A stretch of DNA of 64,000 bases from Dipteronia dyeriana (lineage: Eukaryota; Streptophyta; Magnoliopsida; Sapindales; Sapindaceae), in NCBI GenBank assembly GCA_032871835.1, contig CM065295.1, forward strand, positions 38,500,360-38,564,359, read 5' to 3'. Below, one piece after another: positions 45,560-57,770 of the stretch. The notes under the pieces were generated by a model. It searched no databases. It was not told where the DNA came from and was given only the letters and a program-made list of their open reading frames with translations. The position numbers were made by a program, and so were the translations under genes. Numbering within the stretch: position 1 is the first letter of the stretch; each line of letters opens with the position of its first letter.

Positions 45560-47295
45560 TGAAACAAATATTATGGTGTGTATAATATTAATCTAGAAGG
45601 GGGGTGAATAGATTTTAAACAAATTTACACCATTTTTGTTAAAGTTCAAGTTGACAAAAACGCCCCTAGCTAGTTACAACAAAATCACAAGTGTAAAGAT
45701 TACGGAAATATTAAAGACACTTGAGATATACGTGGAAACCCTCCAAATGGAAAAAACCACGGGCTGATGAGTGCGCCACACTAGAACCTCGAATCCACTA
45801 ATGGAAAAGGAATTACAACCTAATCCCAGTTTAAATTCACCACCACTACCTAATCCCGATATAAGTGAACCTAGTCTATATTGCTTGCGAATTAAGCTAC
45901 CTACTCCCGAAAGCAACACAAGTCTTAATTCTCAATGAAGAGATAAAATGTACTATGTGAATATATGATGATATTCAATGAACAAACAAGGCTAGGAAAC
46001 CCTATATGCTTATCAAGGATAATGAGATGACAATTAACGCAATCCTAGATATCATGAGCTAAATGACATGTTCTAAAAGCTTAGCTAAACATCTTAGCTA
46101 AACATAGATCAAACAATCCTATAAAGCTATCACAATACAACACTCAATCATGTCATCACAACAATCTCTAATTTGTATCTAGAATATGTTCTAATAGCAT
46201 ACAAATAAATAAAGAGATGGCTTAGCATGCAAAACACTTAACTTGTAACAAGATAGTGAAGAACTTACCAAACAAGATGTGATGAAGCAAACCTATCCAT
46301 AGATGCACTCTAAATGGCTTTAGATGATGCAATATGAAGTTTTTATGCACATAGGAATGCTTTGAGTGTTTAAAGATGAGTTCTTTGAAGAGTTTTTCCT
46401 TTTAAATGTGTTCTAAGGAAAATATATGATGTTCTGAACTCTTACACGACCTTAAAGCAAAGAGTTATATATATACGAGATCCAAACAAAGTGAGGTCAT
46501 TTTAGAAAAAATGTTCCAGCTTCCTCTATATGTACTGGTGACGTGCGCTGGTCGAGTAGCGCACCACCAGCACATAGCCTAATTTTTCAATAGGCGCTAG
46601 GCGAGTGGCGCAGCCCTGTGGCGCAACACATGCGACAATCCACTGAAATGTTGCGTTGGTGAGGCAGCGCTAGTCGAGTAGCGCACCACCAGCACATAGC
46701 CTAATTTTTCAATAGGCGCTAGGCGAGTGGCGCAGCCCAGTGGCGCAACACATGCTACAATCCACTGGAATATTGCGTTGGTGAGGCAGCGCTAGTCGAG
46801 TATCGCACCACCAGCGCACTACTCATTTTTTTAACTATGCGCGGGTGCAATTGCGCAACTCAGTGGCGTATGACAAACAGCTTTCCACTGGAATGTTGTG
46901 CTGGTAAGGTGCGCTGGTCGAGTAGCGCACCACCAGTGCACAACCTAATTTTTCAACACTCAAACACACATTTTCAACAAGTCTAAGAGTGATGAAGATG
47001 CATCCTATACTAATGCCTAACATGACATGAAACTTTAACTACAAGATGCAAATATATCAATCAAGAGTCATTTAAACCAAAATGCACACAAGTATAAACA
47101 CTCAACATATATGAATAAGAATTATGCATGAATTTGTGAGTGTGTGCAACTATCTCTTCAAAGCAAGTAAGCACAAGAATTTTACCTTCGGTGCTTCTCC
47201 TCTTGAGGTCTTGAGAGCCTAAGCTACCGTTACATAATACCTCAAAAATGTGATTTGTTCACGAAATAAGCCAATCAATAAATGAGGACTTTTCA
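45560..47295 (-). repeat. El-10 3' LTR (1736 bp)
   Basis: On the minus strand it runs TGAAAAGTCC (47295) to GTTTCA (45560), like the El-5 LTRs but about 150 bases longer. The extra length comes largely from a tandem repeat at about 46561-46804. CGTGG...CCACG lies at 45731-45761, TATA at 46466-46475 and a six-C run at 45599-45604. Confidence 0.93.
46561..46815. repeat. 122-bp tandem repeat of GC-rich palindromes in El-10 LTR
   Basis: GCACCACCAGCACATAGCC recurs at 46561 and 46683 (period 122), and a third unit starts at about 46805. Each unit holds GGCGCTAGGCGAGTGGCGC and a CAGCGCTAGTCGAGTA-GCGCACC hairpin. Immediately to the left, GTGCGCT (46543-46549) pairs with AGCGCAC (46558-46564). Confidence 0.85.
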
Positions 47296-48518
47296 ATCTC
47301 CCCATTTGGCTATTTCGTGACAAAATCACCACTCACATTGATCCTCACAAAACAAAATAAAACACCGAGAAGATATTCTACATTACAAAAAGATATACAT
47401 AAAAAAAACTTCAAATCTTCAATCTCTTGTAGAATCATCAACCCTACACACAAACCAATCAACATGTATACTTTCCAAACCAAGTGCATGTGAGATGATC
47501 AAGTGGATAGAAAACAAAAGCATTTGCATATAAGAAAATGAGTATTATACCACATCATGCAATGCTCCCCCTCAAAGGGTTACTCCCTCTAAATGTAATC
47601 TCCCCCTAAAACAAGTTTTAATTCCCTTAAAGCCAACACATGTTACTCCCCTAACACCACAATGCTAGGTCAATGCTACTCCCCCTTTTTGTCATGATAT
47701 AGGCAAAGGAGAAGTCCCCAACCGGGTCACTCAAGGCAAAGAAAGAAAAGAGCATACAAGATTGTTGCATAATTATATAAGCCACATTTGTGCAACTCAA
47801 TTAATAGGAGAGAAACAAGGAGATTTATTTGAAGAAAATGTGTGAATCAAAAATGCTTTGCATACAAGACATGTTGCATTCAAGTTCAAAAACAATGGTG
47901 TTTGGCAAAGCAAATGACAAAGGTTTCCAATATAATTCAAACCAATTTCACCATTTGTCATGAGAGAAGCAAGGATATAGAGTTTTTATAGATATCAAAT
48001 TTTAATGGCACTATATCCAACTTTTTAAGCTAAACATGGCATGAGCAACTTTGCACCCTATTTGATTTTTTCGGGAGGATACCCGTATGATAGTAGCCAT
48101 GTTCAACTACTAAAGAAAGAGAGACAATGATGCAACATTTTAGTCTCACTTGCTGTTTTCACACAATATTTTGCATTCAACAATTGCAATCATCAATTCA
48201 TGCTTTATCATTTTTCATTAGCATGTCATTAAAGAATCATCATGTCATGGAGATAATTATAGGTCATTCAATATGTACTTCCTATGTAGATCTCCTAGTC
48301 CAAAAATGCATGTTTGAACATAAATATGACATGGATTGTAATCAAAGCAAAGTTCACACTTATTGAAGAAAATACAATATACTGTAGTATAAGTGCAACC
48401 AAGCTTCTCAAGCAATCAATAAAGGAGCATAAATATTTTTTAAAAAAATTGCATGCAATAAGTATACAATAGCCCTCTTTGCTTGAGTTCCCCTTATGGG
48501 GTCAAAAACCACAACTCA
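47296..48518 (-). other. El-10 3' non-coding region with multiple purine tracts
   Basis: The polypurine primer GCCAAATGGGGAGAT (minus) ends at 47296. Further tracts (seen as CTCCCC on the plus strand) lie at about 47564, 47600, 47644 and 47681-47690. The region is homologous to 16322-17555 of El-5. An open frame at 48127-48366 is not supported as a gene. Confidence 0.75.
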
Positions 48519-51471
48519 TCACTCCATTAAACAAATCCCAATAGATCTACTAAGAGTTTTGAATCGAGTAGCATCTAAGGGTTTAGTAAATAGATCCGCT
48601 AGTTGATCATTAGTACCTACTTGCTCAAGTACTATACATTTATTCTCAACTAGTTCTCTAATGAAATGATGACGGAAGTCAACATTCTTAGTTCTAGAGT
48701 GTTAAACCAGATTCTTGGATTTATTGCACTCATGTTATCACAAAAGAGAGTAAGAGTACCTTGATTGAATCTATAGTCGACTAGCATTTGCTTCATCCAA
48801 AAGAGTTGTGTGCATCTACTCCCAGCAGCAATGTATTTGGCCTCAGCCGTGGAAAAGGAAATCGAATTTTGCTTCTTGCAAAACAAAGAGACAAGGTTGT
48901 TCCTAAGGAAAAAGCAATCGCCCGATGTACTTTTCCTATCATCACAATTTCCTGCCCAATCTGTATCACTAAAGCCTACAAGACTAGCATTAGTGTCAAA
49001 AGAGTACCAAATTCTATAGTTAGATGTCTCATTCACATATCAAATGATTCTCTCAATGGAAGAGAGATGGGACTCCTTAGGATCCGATTGGTACCTAGCA
49101 CACACACCCGCACTAAAAAAGGTATCGGGCCTACTTGCGGTCAAATGGAGCAAGCTACCAATCATGCCACGGTATAAAGTTTGGTCCACACTTTTACCAC
49201 TAGCATCCTTGCTTAGCTTCAAAGTGGTGCTCATGGGTGTATCACAATGTTTGGCACTTTCAAGACCAAATTTCTTCACTAGGTTTTTGGCATATTTAGC
49301 TTGAGATATGAAAATCCCATCATTCATTTGCTTAATTTGTAAACCTAGAAAGTAACTTAGCTCACCAACAAGACTCATCTCAAACTCATGAGACATGATA
49401 TCAATAAATTGTTGGACTTTGGTGTCATTTGTAGAGCCAAAAACTATATCATCAATATAGATTTGAGCTATAAAGAGCTCATTTTTGTCTTTCTTGATGA
49501 ATAGAGTCTTGTCAACACTACCCCTAGTGTAGCCATTGTCTATAAGAAATTGGGTGAGACGCTTATACCAAGCCATTGGTGCTTGTCTTAACCCATATAA
49601 AGCTTTGTTGAGGTGATAGACATGATTAGGGTGGTGAGGATCCACAAACCCTTTGGGTTGCTCAACAAACACTTCCTTTTGCAAGAAACCATTGAGGAAG
49701 GCACTATTAACATCCATTTGATATAATTTGAACTTGTACAAACAAGAAATGGATAAAAGAAGCCTAATGGACTCAATCCTAACAATAGGAACAAATGTCT
49801 CCTCAAAGTCAATACCCTCAATTTGAGAGTACCCTTGTGCTACAAGCCTAGCCTTGTTTCGCACAATGATGCCATCCTCATCAGATTTATTCCTATATAC
49901 CCAATTGGTGCCTATCACATTGGTGTTCTTGGGCCTAGGAACTAGAGTCCAAACCTCATTCCTCTCAAATTGATTAAGCTCTTCTTGCATGACAAGAACC
50001 TAAAATTCATCCTTTAAGGCTTCATCAACCTTATTGGGTTCTATTTGAGAGGTGTAACAAGTGTAGCTAATTAGATTAGCCATTTGATGCCTAGTCCTAA
50101 CATCCTCACTAACTTCTCCAATGATGTCATCTTTGTCATGGAGTTTCCTAACCCATGAAGCAGGTTCTTTTGAGTTCAAGAGAGGAATCCTATCAATAGG
50201 TTGTGTTATATCATCATCAAGGTTAGTCTTTTCAACATTAGAAACATCAACAACCTTCTCCAAAAGGGAGTCATCAACTAGATCTACCTCCTCTTCATGG
50301 TCATTAGACTTGAGCCTAATATCATCAATGAAAACATTTGATGATTCCATTACGGTCCTAGTTTTTAGATTGAAAACTCTATAGGCTCTACTATTTAAGG
50401 CATAGCCAATGAAGATACCCTCATCACTCTTAGCATCAAATTTTCCAAGTTGATCACGGTAATTCAAAATGTAGCATTTGCTTCCAAAGGTGTGGAAATA
50501 GCTAACATTTGACTTTTTACCTTTCCATAACTTATAGGAGGTTTGCCTAGTATGGGGCCTTAGAAATACTCTATTTCCTATGTAGCACGCTGTATAGACG
50601 GCTTCGGCCCAAAGATTCCTAGGGACTTTATTGCTAAGCAACATCACACGGGCCATTCTTTTAGGAACCCTATTTTTCCTCTTAACAACTCCATTTTGTT
50701 GAGGTGTCCTAGGAGCCGAAAATTCATGAGAGATGCCTAGACTATTGTAATAGTTTTCAAAATGAGCATTCTCAAATTCCTTCCCATGGTCACTCCTAAT
50801 CCTTTTAATTCTTTTAATCTTGGAGTTCATTTCATTTTGAATTTTGGAACAAAGCATTCTAAACTTGTCAAAGGTTTCAGATTTTTCTCTAAGAAAGTAA
50901 GTCCAAGTGTACCTAGAGAAGTCATCTACACACACACACAAATGTATCTCTTTCCATCTAAACTCTCGATTTGCATGGGACCCATAAGATCCATATGGAG
51001 AAGCTCTAGCGGTTCCTTGGTGGATAAATACTTACCCTTTTTGTGCATACTTTTGGTTTGCTTCTCTTGTTAGCAAGGTCCACAAACACCATTCACCTTT
51101 TTCCCAAGCTTGGGAAGGCCTCGCACAACATTGAACTTATCAAAGGTACGTAAATCCCTATAGTTCATGTGACCAAGTCTTTTGTGCCACAACTCAATTT
51201 GTTCATCCTTGGACACATTGCAAGAGACACCTATAGCCTCAAGACAATAGCAATTGTCGCTAGATCTCATACCTTTTAACAAGGTTTGTCCATTTGGCAA
51301 TAGGATAGAAAAATCATCTTTCCTAAACATGACGGAAATTCCTTCATCACTAAGATGTGAAATGCTTATCAAATTAGCTTTTAAACCATCATCATACAAA
51401 GCATTGGACAAGGAGGGTAATATGGTTCCCTTTCCTTTAACCTTCTTTTTGGATCCATCACCAAAGGTGAC
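48519..51471 (-). pseudogene. El-10 Pol: protease end, integrase, RT, RNase H
   Basis: From 51471 downward: TFGDGSKKKVKGKG of the protease end, gag-pre-integrase with its HHCC site (51230-51070; TAA at 51070-51072 right after CGPC), and the integrase core. At about 50926-50940 a TG-repeat shifts the frame by two bases just before VDDFSRYTW. The second Asp (RSDHGKEF) and Glu are intact. RT has YIDDIVFGS. RNase H continues to about 48720, where a small deletion shifts the frame; the original stop is at 48519-48521. Other stops are TAG 50000-50002 (Trp) and TGA 49037-49039 (Arg). Frame 50938-48720 is otherwise open for about 730 codons. Confidence 0.93.
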
Positions 51472-52070
51472 ATGTGGACTTTTTATTAAGGTCCAATGGA
51501 TTTAATAAAATAGAAAAAATAATATAATGGCACATATATTGTGTTGGGTTGCAAAGCTATATAGTTTAGCTTAATTATATTATTATTATTTTATTATTTA
51601 ATTAAATGGAAATTAATTAATTAGGTAATTAATTAATTATTTAAATAAAAGTCAAAAAAAAAAATCTAGTTAGTTAATTAATTAATTATTTAAATAAAAG
51701 TCATAATCATTTTTTTTCTAGTAGGAGATGGTCTCCTAATATTATACTATTGTTGGTAGTATAATTAATATTAAGGACTATATTTGATAAGTAGATAAAT
51801 AAAATGAATTATTTATCTAACCAAATTAGGAAGTCTTTAATATGGTTACAAATACACTATTGAGTTGGATTAGGAGTCTTGGTGTAGGAAAGAATTCCTT
51901 TTGGAAAAGGATTCTTAACCACCAAGTAAATCAACCAAAGAATAGGATTCTTAACCACCAAGTAAATCCTTCTTAGGAGATGATTTAGTCTCCTATAAAT
52001 AATACCTATTAAATTCGACCAAGTATGAATTTTTGGTGTGAGAAGTTGTTTTTTATTTGTTTTTTGTTGT

Positions 52071-52120
<50 letters not shown>

Positions 52121-52612
52121 TTCATCCAACTCATCGTGTGAAGAATTCGGCCAATCATAGAGAAAAGAGGGAACGTTTTTGTTTTCCATAGTACACTGGT
52201 ATCCTTTTCATCAAAAGGGTTTTGTGTACAATACCGAATCAAGGTTCACACGAGTTTCAATCAAATTGATTGATAATTCACAAGTGACCAGACGTTCTTG
52301 GTTTTTCTCTTAAAGGATTATTATGACTAATATTTTGTTTGTTTCCATCCTTAGGTATACAATTTAAAGAAAGGGAGCCCACACTCCTAGGTGATTCACG
52401 TTCGTGATTGGATTGGAAGATCTTATAGATTCAATTTGACGCTAGTTCAATCGTCAGGAAAAAAAAAGGTACGATACTTTTTATATACATCTATTAATCT
52501 AGGGTTAAGGTTCTTGTTAATATAAAGGGAAAAAAATTATTTATACACAAATCCTAAATTTTCTAATTTTCTCACGCTTTCGTTGCGTTTTGAACCGTTT
52601 TTTTTCCCTACA
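51471..52612 (+). repeat. El-11 5' LTR, 3' part only
   Basis: It matches the 3' LTR from about 59276 to its end (shared blocks GCAAAGCTATATAGTTTAGC, CCTTTTCATCAAAAGGGTTT, GAGCCCACACTCCTAGG). It ends CCCTACA at 52612. About 1.4 kb of the 5' side is absent. A (TA)n microsatellite at about 52079-52117 is not in the 3' LTR. Confidence 0.88.
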
Positions 52613-52614
52613 AT

Positions 52615-52626
52615 TGGTATCAGAGC
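52615..52626 (+). other. El-11 primer-binding site (tRNA-iMet)
   Basis: TGGTATCAGAGC, two bases after the LTR end. Confidence 0.9.
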
Positions 52627-54008
52627 TTGGTTGTACCCTTGATTAATTGATGTATGTGTACGTGAATCTTTTTCTTTTATTGTATATATGCATGTTTTAG
52701 AAAGAGATGACACTCTAGGTATTCGCATATATATTTACATTGAAATGTATGAATATATATATATATATGTTTTATATGTGGATTGTTTTTGCTCAGTTTT
52801 GGTCCTCAAATTTCATTGTATTTTTGTTTTGGGATTGTAACAAGAAAGGTGGTTTATCATTGTCATAATTTCCTTCTTGGTAGTTGCTAAGTTTTTTTTA
52901 TTTTATTTTGTTAATGTAAAAAAAAACGCACTATGTTATAAATAAAACTGCAGTATTTATTTTATTTATAATTCTTCTGTAATACATTCAAGTATCGATG
53001 ACTCGAATGTTTGAGGAATTGGAAGCAACCGGAACAAGTTTGGGACCGTGCGAGCCATAGCAACAAACGTGCGTGCGAAGAGCACGTGGCCGCCTTTGTT
53101 GTGGCATGGGCTGCGCACGGCAGCCGTATTGGTGCCATGGGCTGCCCATAGCAGCCCTTTATGGGTTTATGGCATGCGCACACCCATGGGTAAGGGTCAA
53201 GGGTGCGCAAGCTCATGGGAGGCAGCCGAGAGAGTCCGGACGACGAAGGTCGCGTGAAGACTTGTTCGCCAAGAAATGAGTTTTTTGTATTCCAAGACAT
53301 GTAATTTACTTGCTTTTCTAGGATGGACCAAAATTGAAGCTATTTATATTTGTTGTAAATATTGCAATGTTTGTCATTGTTTGATAACATGTCATATAGA
53401 ATAGGAGGGCCACTCAAATATCTCTTTTGGTATGAACATGCATATAATGGTTTAGGTATCTAAATTGACATCTAGATAACTTGGTAGATCATTCTTTGGA
53501 ATTCGATCACACGCCTTAAATAATTGAGTGGGAGAAGGTGTTTTGGAACACCTACGGCCTCCAAGTTTAGTTGAGCTTTATGTTTTGTGTAATAACCTTC
53601 CAAAAGGTATTCATGAATGGAATTTAGCAAGATACTTCCTTACAAGGATAGACTAGACAATTGGTCCAAACGATATCTACTCCAAAAGGAGGGATATTCG
53701 CGAGGGAACATATTGAAGGCCGATAACTTGGTAACACACTCAATGTAGTTTTATTAATGTCCTCTCAAAAGTTATTGTTAATAAAATTGCAAGGCTAAAT
53801 TGAAAATGTTGGTTGTTATGTTAACAATTAGGTGAGACCTAGTCCAACTAGTAAATGGTACGTACTCCCAAAAGAGGTGTGACATTTATGGGTGTTGGAT
53901 CACCGTTGAATTTTATGATTGAATTAATTTATTTCATTCAAGATAAATATTCAAAAGTGCTATATCATGATTATTTACTTATATAATTTTTGTTATTTAA
54001 AAGAAATC
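52627..54008 (+). other. El-11 leader with a GC-rich patch
   Basis: No gene is supported. A strikingly GC-rich patch at about 53040-53280 has repeated CATGGGCTGC / GCAGCC words, and overlapping open frames arise there because stops are rare. The rest is AT-rich. Confidence 0.6.
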
Positions 54009-54800
54009 ATGACCCCATTCCTAATCAACATCCTAAAAGATAATACTTTAACTAATGATAATTATGCCACATGGAAAAAGGAAAATTGGGTTGTTATTGC
54101 AAGTTGAAAAACATAAATTCGTTATGTCTATTCCTTAACCACCAAACTAATGAATCTACTCAGGAGCAAAGAGATGAGTATCAGTAGTGGAAGTCTTCAG
54201 ATGAGATGGCTAAATGTACGTTACATTATGACCACTATCTATGACGTGTTGCAACAGCAATATGAAGGAATGGATATTACTGTCGATATAATGATTTCTC
54301 TAGAGGAGATGTTTGCTATGAGGTCTAGGACGACTAAGAGAGAGGCAGTGACTGCTTTTATGAATCTTATGATGAAACTTGGACAAGGTGTGAAAGATCA
54401 CATGATGAAAGTCATAGCACATCTCAACATTGCTAAACTGAATAGTGTTGAGATAGATAGTGAGACAGAAATTGACATGATTTTCAACTCATTATCGGAT
54501 TCCATTGATCAATTCAAGTTGGACTACACCTTGAATAATAAGGAATACACTTTGCAAGGCCTAATGCAAGATGTTCAAAGCGCGGAAAAAATCCTTGTGA
54601 AAGGCAAGGGTCAAAAGATTCATATGCTTGGTAAGTTGCTACTGTTGAAGACCCGTAAGAAGGTCAAGAGACAACAGAAGAAAAAACAACTTGAGCCTTC
54701 TTAGAAGAAGACCAAGAAAGTAACCAAGATTAAGGGAAAGTGTTTCCTTTGTGTTGAAAAGGGTCAAAGGAATAGACTGAATAAGAATGAATTCAACTTG
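54009..54800 (+). pseudogene. El-11 Gag
   Basis: The ATG at 54009 begins MTPFLINILKDNTLTNDNYATWKK, the family pattern seen in El-8 and El-12. Early stops and shifts (54100-54240) interrupt it. A clean stretch then follows with a UBN2-like core (YEGMDITVD, LMMKLGQGVKDHM, FNSLSDSIDQFKLDYT) to TAG 54702-54704. The zinc knuckle (CFLCVEKGQRN, about 54741) has lost its His and last Cys. Directly after it the text jumps to the middle of the protease. Confidence 0.82.
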
Positions 54801-57756
54801 CATTTAGGCAATGGAGCGTTGGTGTCTACTAGTGTAGTGGGAGATAGTAGAATCAATTTAGATTCCTATAGGCATTTAGATTTAATAAACGTTTATTGTG
54901 TACCACAATTCAAGAGGAATGTAATTTCGGTCTCTTCTCTAAATAAATTTGGTTATTCGGTTACTTTTAATAAAGCTTTTATTATTAGTAAGAATGACAA
55001 TTATTTGCAAAGGTACATTGGAAAACGGTTTATTCTATTTGCATGGAAATATCTCTCACTTGTTAGACACGAAATCAACGGAACCTAATCATAAAAGAGT
55101 AAAATTATCAAAAGATAAAACCTACATATGGCATTTGCGCCTAGGTCATATTAACCTTAATAGGATCAAACGATTGGTAAGTGACAAACCTATAAGTGAC
55201 TTAAAGGTTGATGATCTACCAACTTGTGAATCTTGTTTGGAAGGTAAAATGACATAAAGGTCGTTTATGACTAAAGGCACAAGAGCCATCAAATGTTTAG
55301 CATTGATACACACTGATGTGTGTAGACCTATGATCATTCAAGCTAGAGGTGGATATGAGTACTTCATCACTTTCACAGATGATCACTCAAGATTTGGCTA
55401 TGTGCATCTCATGAGACATAAGTTAGATGCTTTTGATATGTTCAAAGTATTTAAAGCTGAAGTAGAAAATCAGCTTGAGAAACGTATAAAAATCTTGAGG
55501 TCTGATCGTGGTGGAGAATTTCTATCTGGTGAGTTTCAGCAATATCTTATTGATGATGGGATAATTTCTCATTTTTCTATACCAGGCACACCTCAACAAA
55601 ATGGGGTGGCAGAAAGGAGAAATATAACTCTTTTGGATATGGTTAGGTCTATGTTGAGTTATTCAACACTCCCTAATTCTTTTTGGGGATATGCTTTACA
55701 AACAGCAATGTACATTCTAAACGATATACCATCTAAGTCGGTTCATAAAATACCTCATGAGTTGTTGATCGGGCGAAAGCCTAGTTTACAACACTTAAGG
55801 ATATTTGGATGTCATGCGCACGTGATAAAAGGAAAGACAGAAAAGATGGAGTCCCGTTCAAATACATGAATATTTCTAGGGTATTCAAAAGGAACAAAAG
55901 GATATTATTTTTTTAGTACTTCAGATCTTAAAGTATTTGTTTCGACAAATGCTAAATTTCTTGAAGAGGACTATATGAATAATTTTATGCCTAAAAGTAG
56001 AATTGTCCTGAATTAGCTTTTAGGAGATACAATTCCACATGAGGTTTCGCAACCAAACCCAATTGTAAGTTTCGTACTAATACAAGATCAACAATCTACC
56101 ATACATTGTCGTAACGGGAGGGTTGTTAGACAACCCGAGAGATACATTGGTCTAGGAGAATCTTTCGGACGACGATGACCCTATACGTACAAGGAAGCAT
56201 TGGAAGATGTTGATTGTCGCCATTGGCAAAAGGCAATGCAATCCGAAATTGAATCTATGATAAAAAACAAAGTCTGATCTCTTGTAGACTTGCCTAAAGG
56301 GATAAAACCCATCAGGTGCAAGTGGGTATACAAGAGGAAAAGAGGAATGGATGGAAAAGTGAAAACCTTTGAAGTTAGATTGGTAGGTAAAGGTTATACA
56401 AAGAAGGAAGGTATCAATTATGAAGAAACCTTCTCTCTTATGGCCATGCTTAAATCCATTAGGATACTCTTATCCATTACGGCATCTCTAGACCTAGAGA
56501 TTTGGCAAATAGACATCAAGACAACTTTCCTTAATGGAGGTCTTGATGAAAGCATCTACATGATGTAACCAGAAGAATTCATTGAAAAAGACCAAGAGGA
56601 AAAGGTATGAAAGTTGCAAAGATCCATATATGGATTGAACCAAGCATCCAGATCCTGGATAATAAGATTCGATCAAGCCGTGAAAAGTTTTGGATTTATT
56701 CAAAACCTTGACGAACCTTGTGTATACAAAAGGATTGAAGGAGACAAGTTGGTTTTTCTAGTTCTTTATGTTGAAGATATACTACTCATCGTAAACGATG
56801 TAGCTATATTGACATCAATAAAAGAATGGTTAGCAAAACAATTTGATATGAAGGACTTAGGGGAAGCAAGTTATATTCTTGGTATCGAAGTCATAAGGGA
56901 TAGAAAGAATAGAACGATTGCATTATCCCAAGCTTCATACATAGATAAAATCTTGTCTAATTTTTCCATGCAAGATTCCAAGAAAGGTATGTTACCTTTC
57001 AGACATGGAATCAAACTTTCTAAGGAACAAGTTCCTAAGAATGAGCATGAAAAGCAATTCATGAGTAGGGTTCCATATGCATCGGCATTTGGAAGTTTCT
57101 TGTATGTAATGCTCTGTACTAGACCAGATAATTGTTTTACTGTAGGTATAGTTAACAGGTTTCAATTGAAGCCTGGTCTTGATCACTGGACGGATGTCAA
57201 GCACATTTTCAAGTATCTTAGAAGAACGAGAGATTATATGCTTGTATAATCTAGAGGGGATGATTTAATTCTAGTTAGGTATACAGATTCTGATTTTCAG
57301 TCAGATTCTGACTCTAGGAGATCAACATCAGGATATGTGTTTACTATTGGAGGAGTGACAATCATATGGAGGAGTATCAAGCAATCTTGTATTACTGATT
57401 CCACCATGGAAGTCGAGTATGTTGCAACATGCGAGGTTGCTAAAGAGGCTGTCTGGCTCCGTCAATTCTTGATTGACTTGGAAGTTGTTCCTGATGTGAA
57501 TAAGTAGATCACAATCTATTGTGACAATAATGGAGCAGTAGCTAATTCAAGAGAACCAACAAGTCATAAGAGAGGGAAACACATTGAAAGAATGCATTAC
57601 CTTTTGGGGGAAATTATGCATAGGGGTGACGTGACGATTACCAAGATCACGTCAATAGAAAATCTAGCGGATCCCTTTATAAAAGCTCTTCTACAAAAGA
57701 GTTTTGATGGGCATCTTGAGAACATGGGGATGAGAGACATGACACATTTGCTATAG
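54801..57756 (+). pseudogene. El-11 Pol: protease remnant, integrase, RT, RNase H
   Basis: The protease enters at LHLGNGALVS, past the place where DSGATNH should be, so the active site is deleted. Gag-pre-integrase (IWHLRLGHINLNRIKRL, 55127) shows a frameshift near 55000. The integrase core has HTD (55309), RSDRGGEF (55501) and NGVAERRN (55600), triad intact. RT has MDGK, then IDIKTTFLNGG (56512) and YVED in place of YVDD (Glu codon 56773-56775). RNase H has YTDSDF (57283), STMEVEYVA and YCDNNGAVANS. The end is TAG near 57756. Stops occur at 55255, 55867, 56566, 57247 and elsewhere. The YVED change alone should abolish polymerisation. Confidence 0.9.
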
Positions 57757-57770
57757 AGCAAGTGGGAGAT

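Larger units (their letters stand above)
45560..51471 (-). mobile_element. El-10: Sirevirus of the El-5 family, 5' end deleted
   Basis: On the minus strand, protease end, integrase, RT, RNase H, a purine-tract-rich 3' region and a 3' LTR are present in order. The 5' LTR, primer site, gag and protease active site are missing because the sequence switches to the El-11 LTR at about 51471. It is clearly less decayed than El-5, with three in-frame stops and two frameshifts in about 970 codons. The integrase triad and RT YIDD are intact. It inserted into the RNase H region of El-9. Confidence 0.93.

Noticed and set aside
52009..52242. Minus-strand 77-codon frame
   Set aside because: Its core is a run of Tyr-Ile from a (TA)n microsatellite in the El-11 5' LTR.
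53048..53279. Two overlapping plus-strand frames and a minus-strand frame in a GC-rich patch
   Set aside because: GC-rich DNA is poor in stops. The frames overlap each other and a minus frame, lie in a retroelement leader and show no domain pattern.
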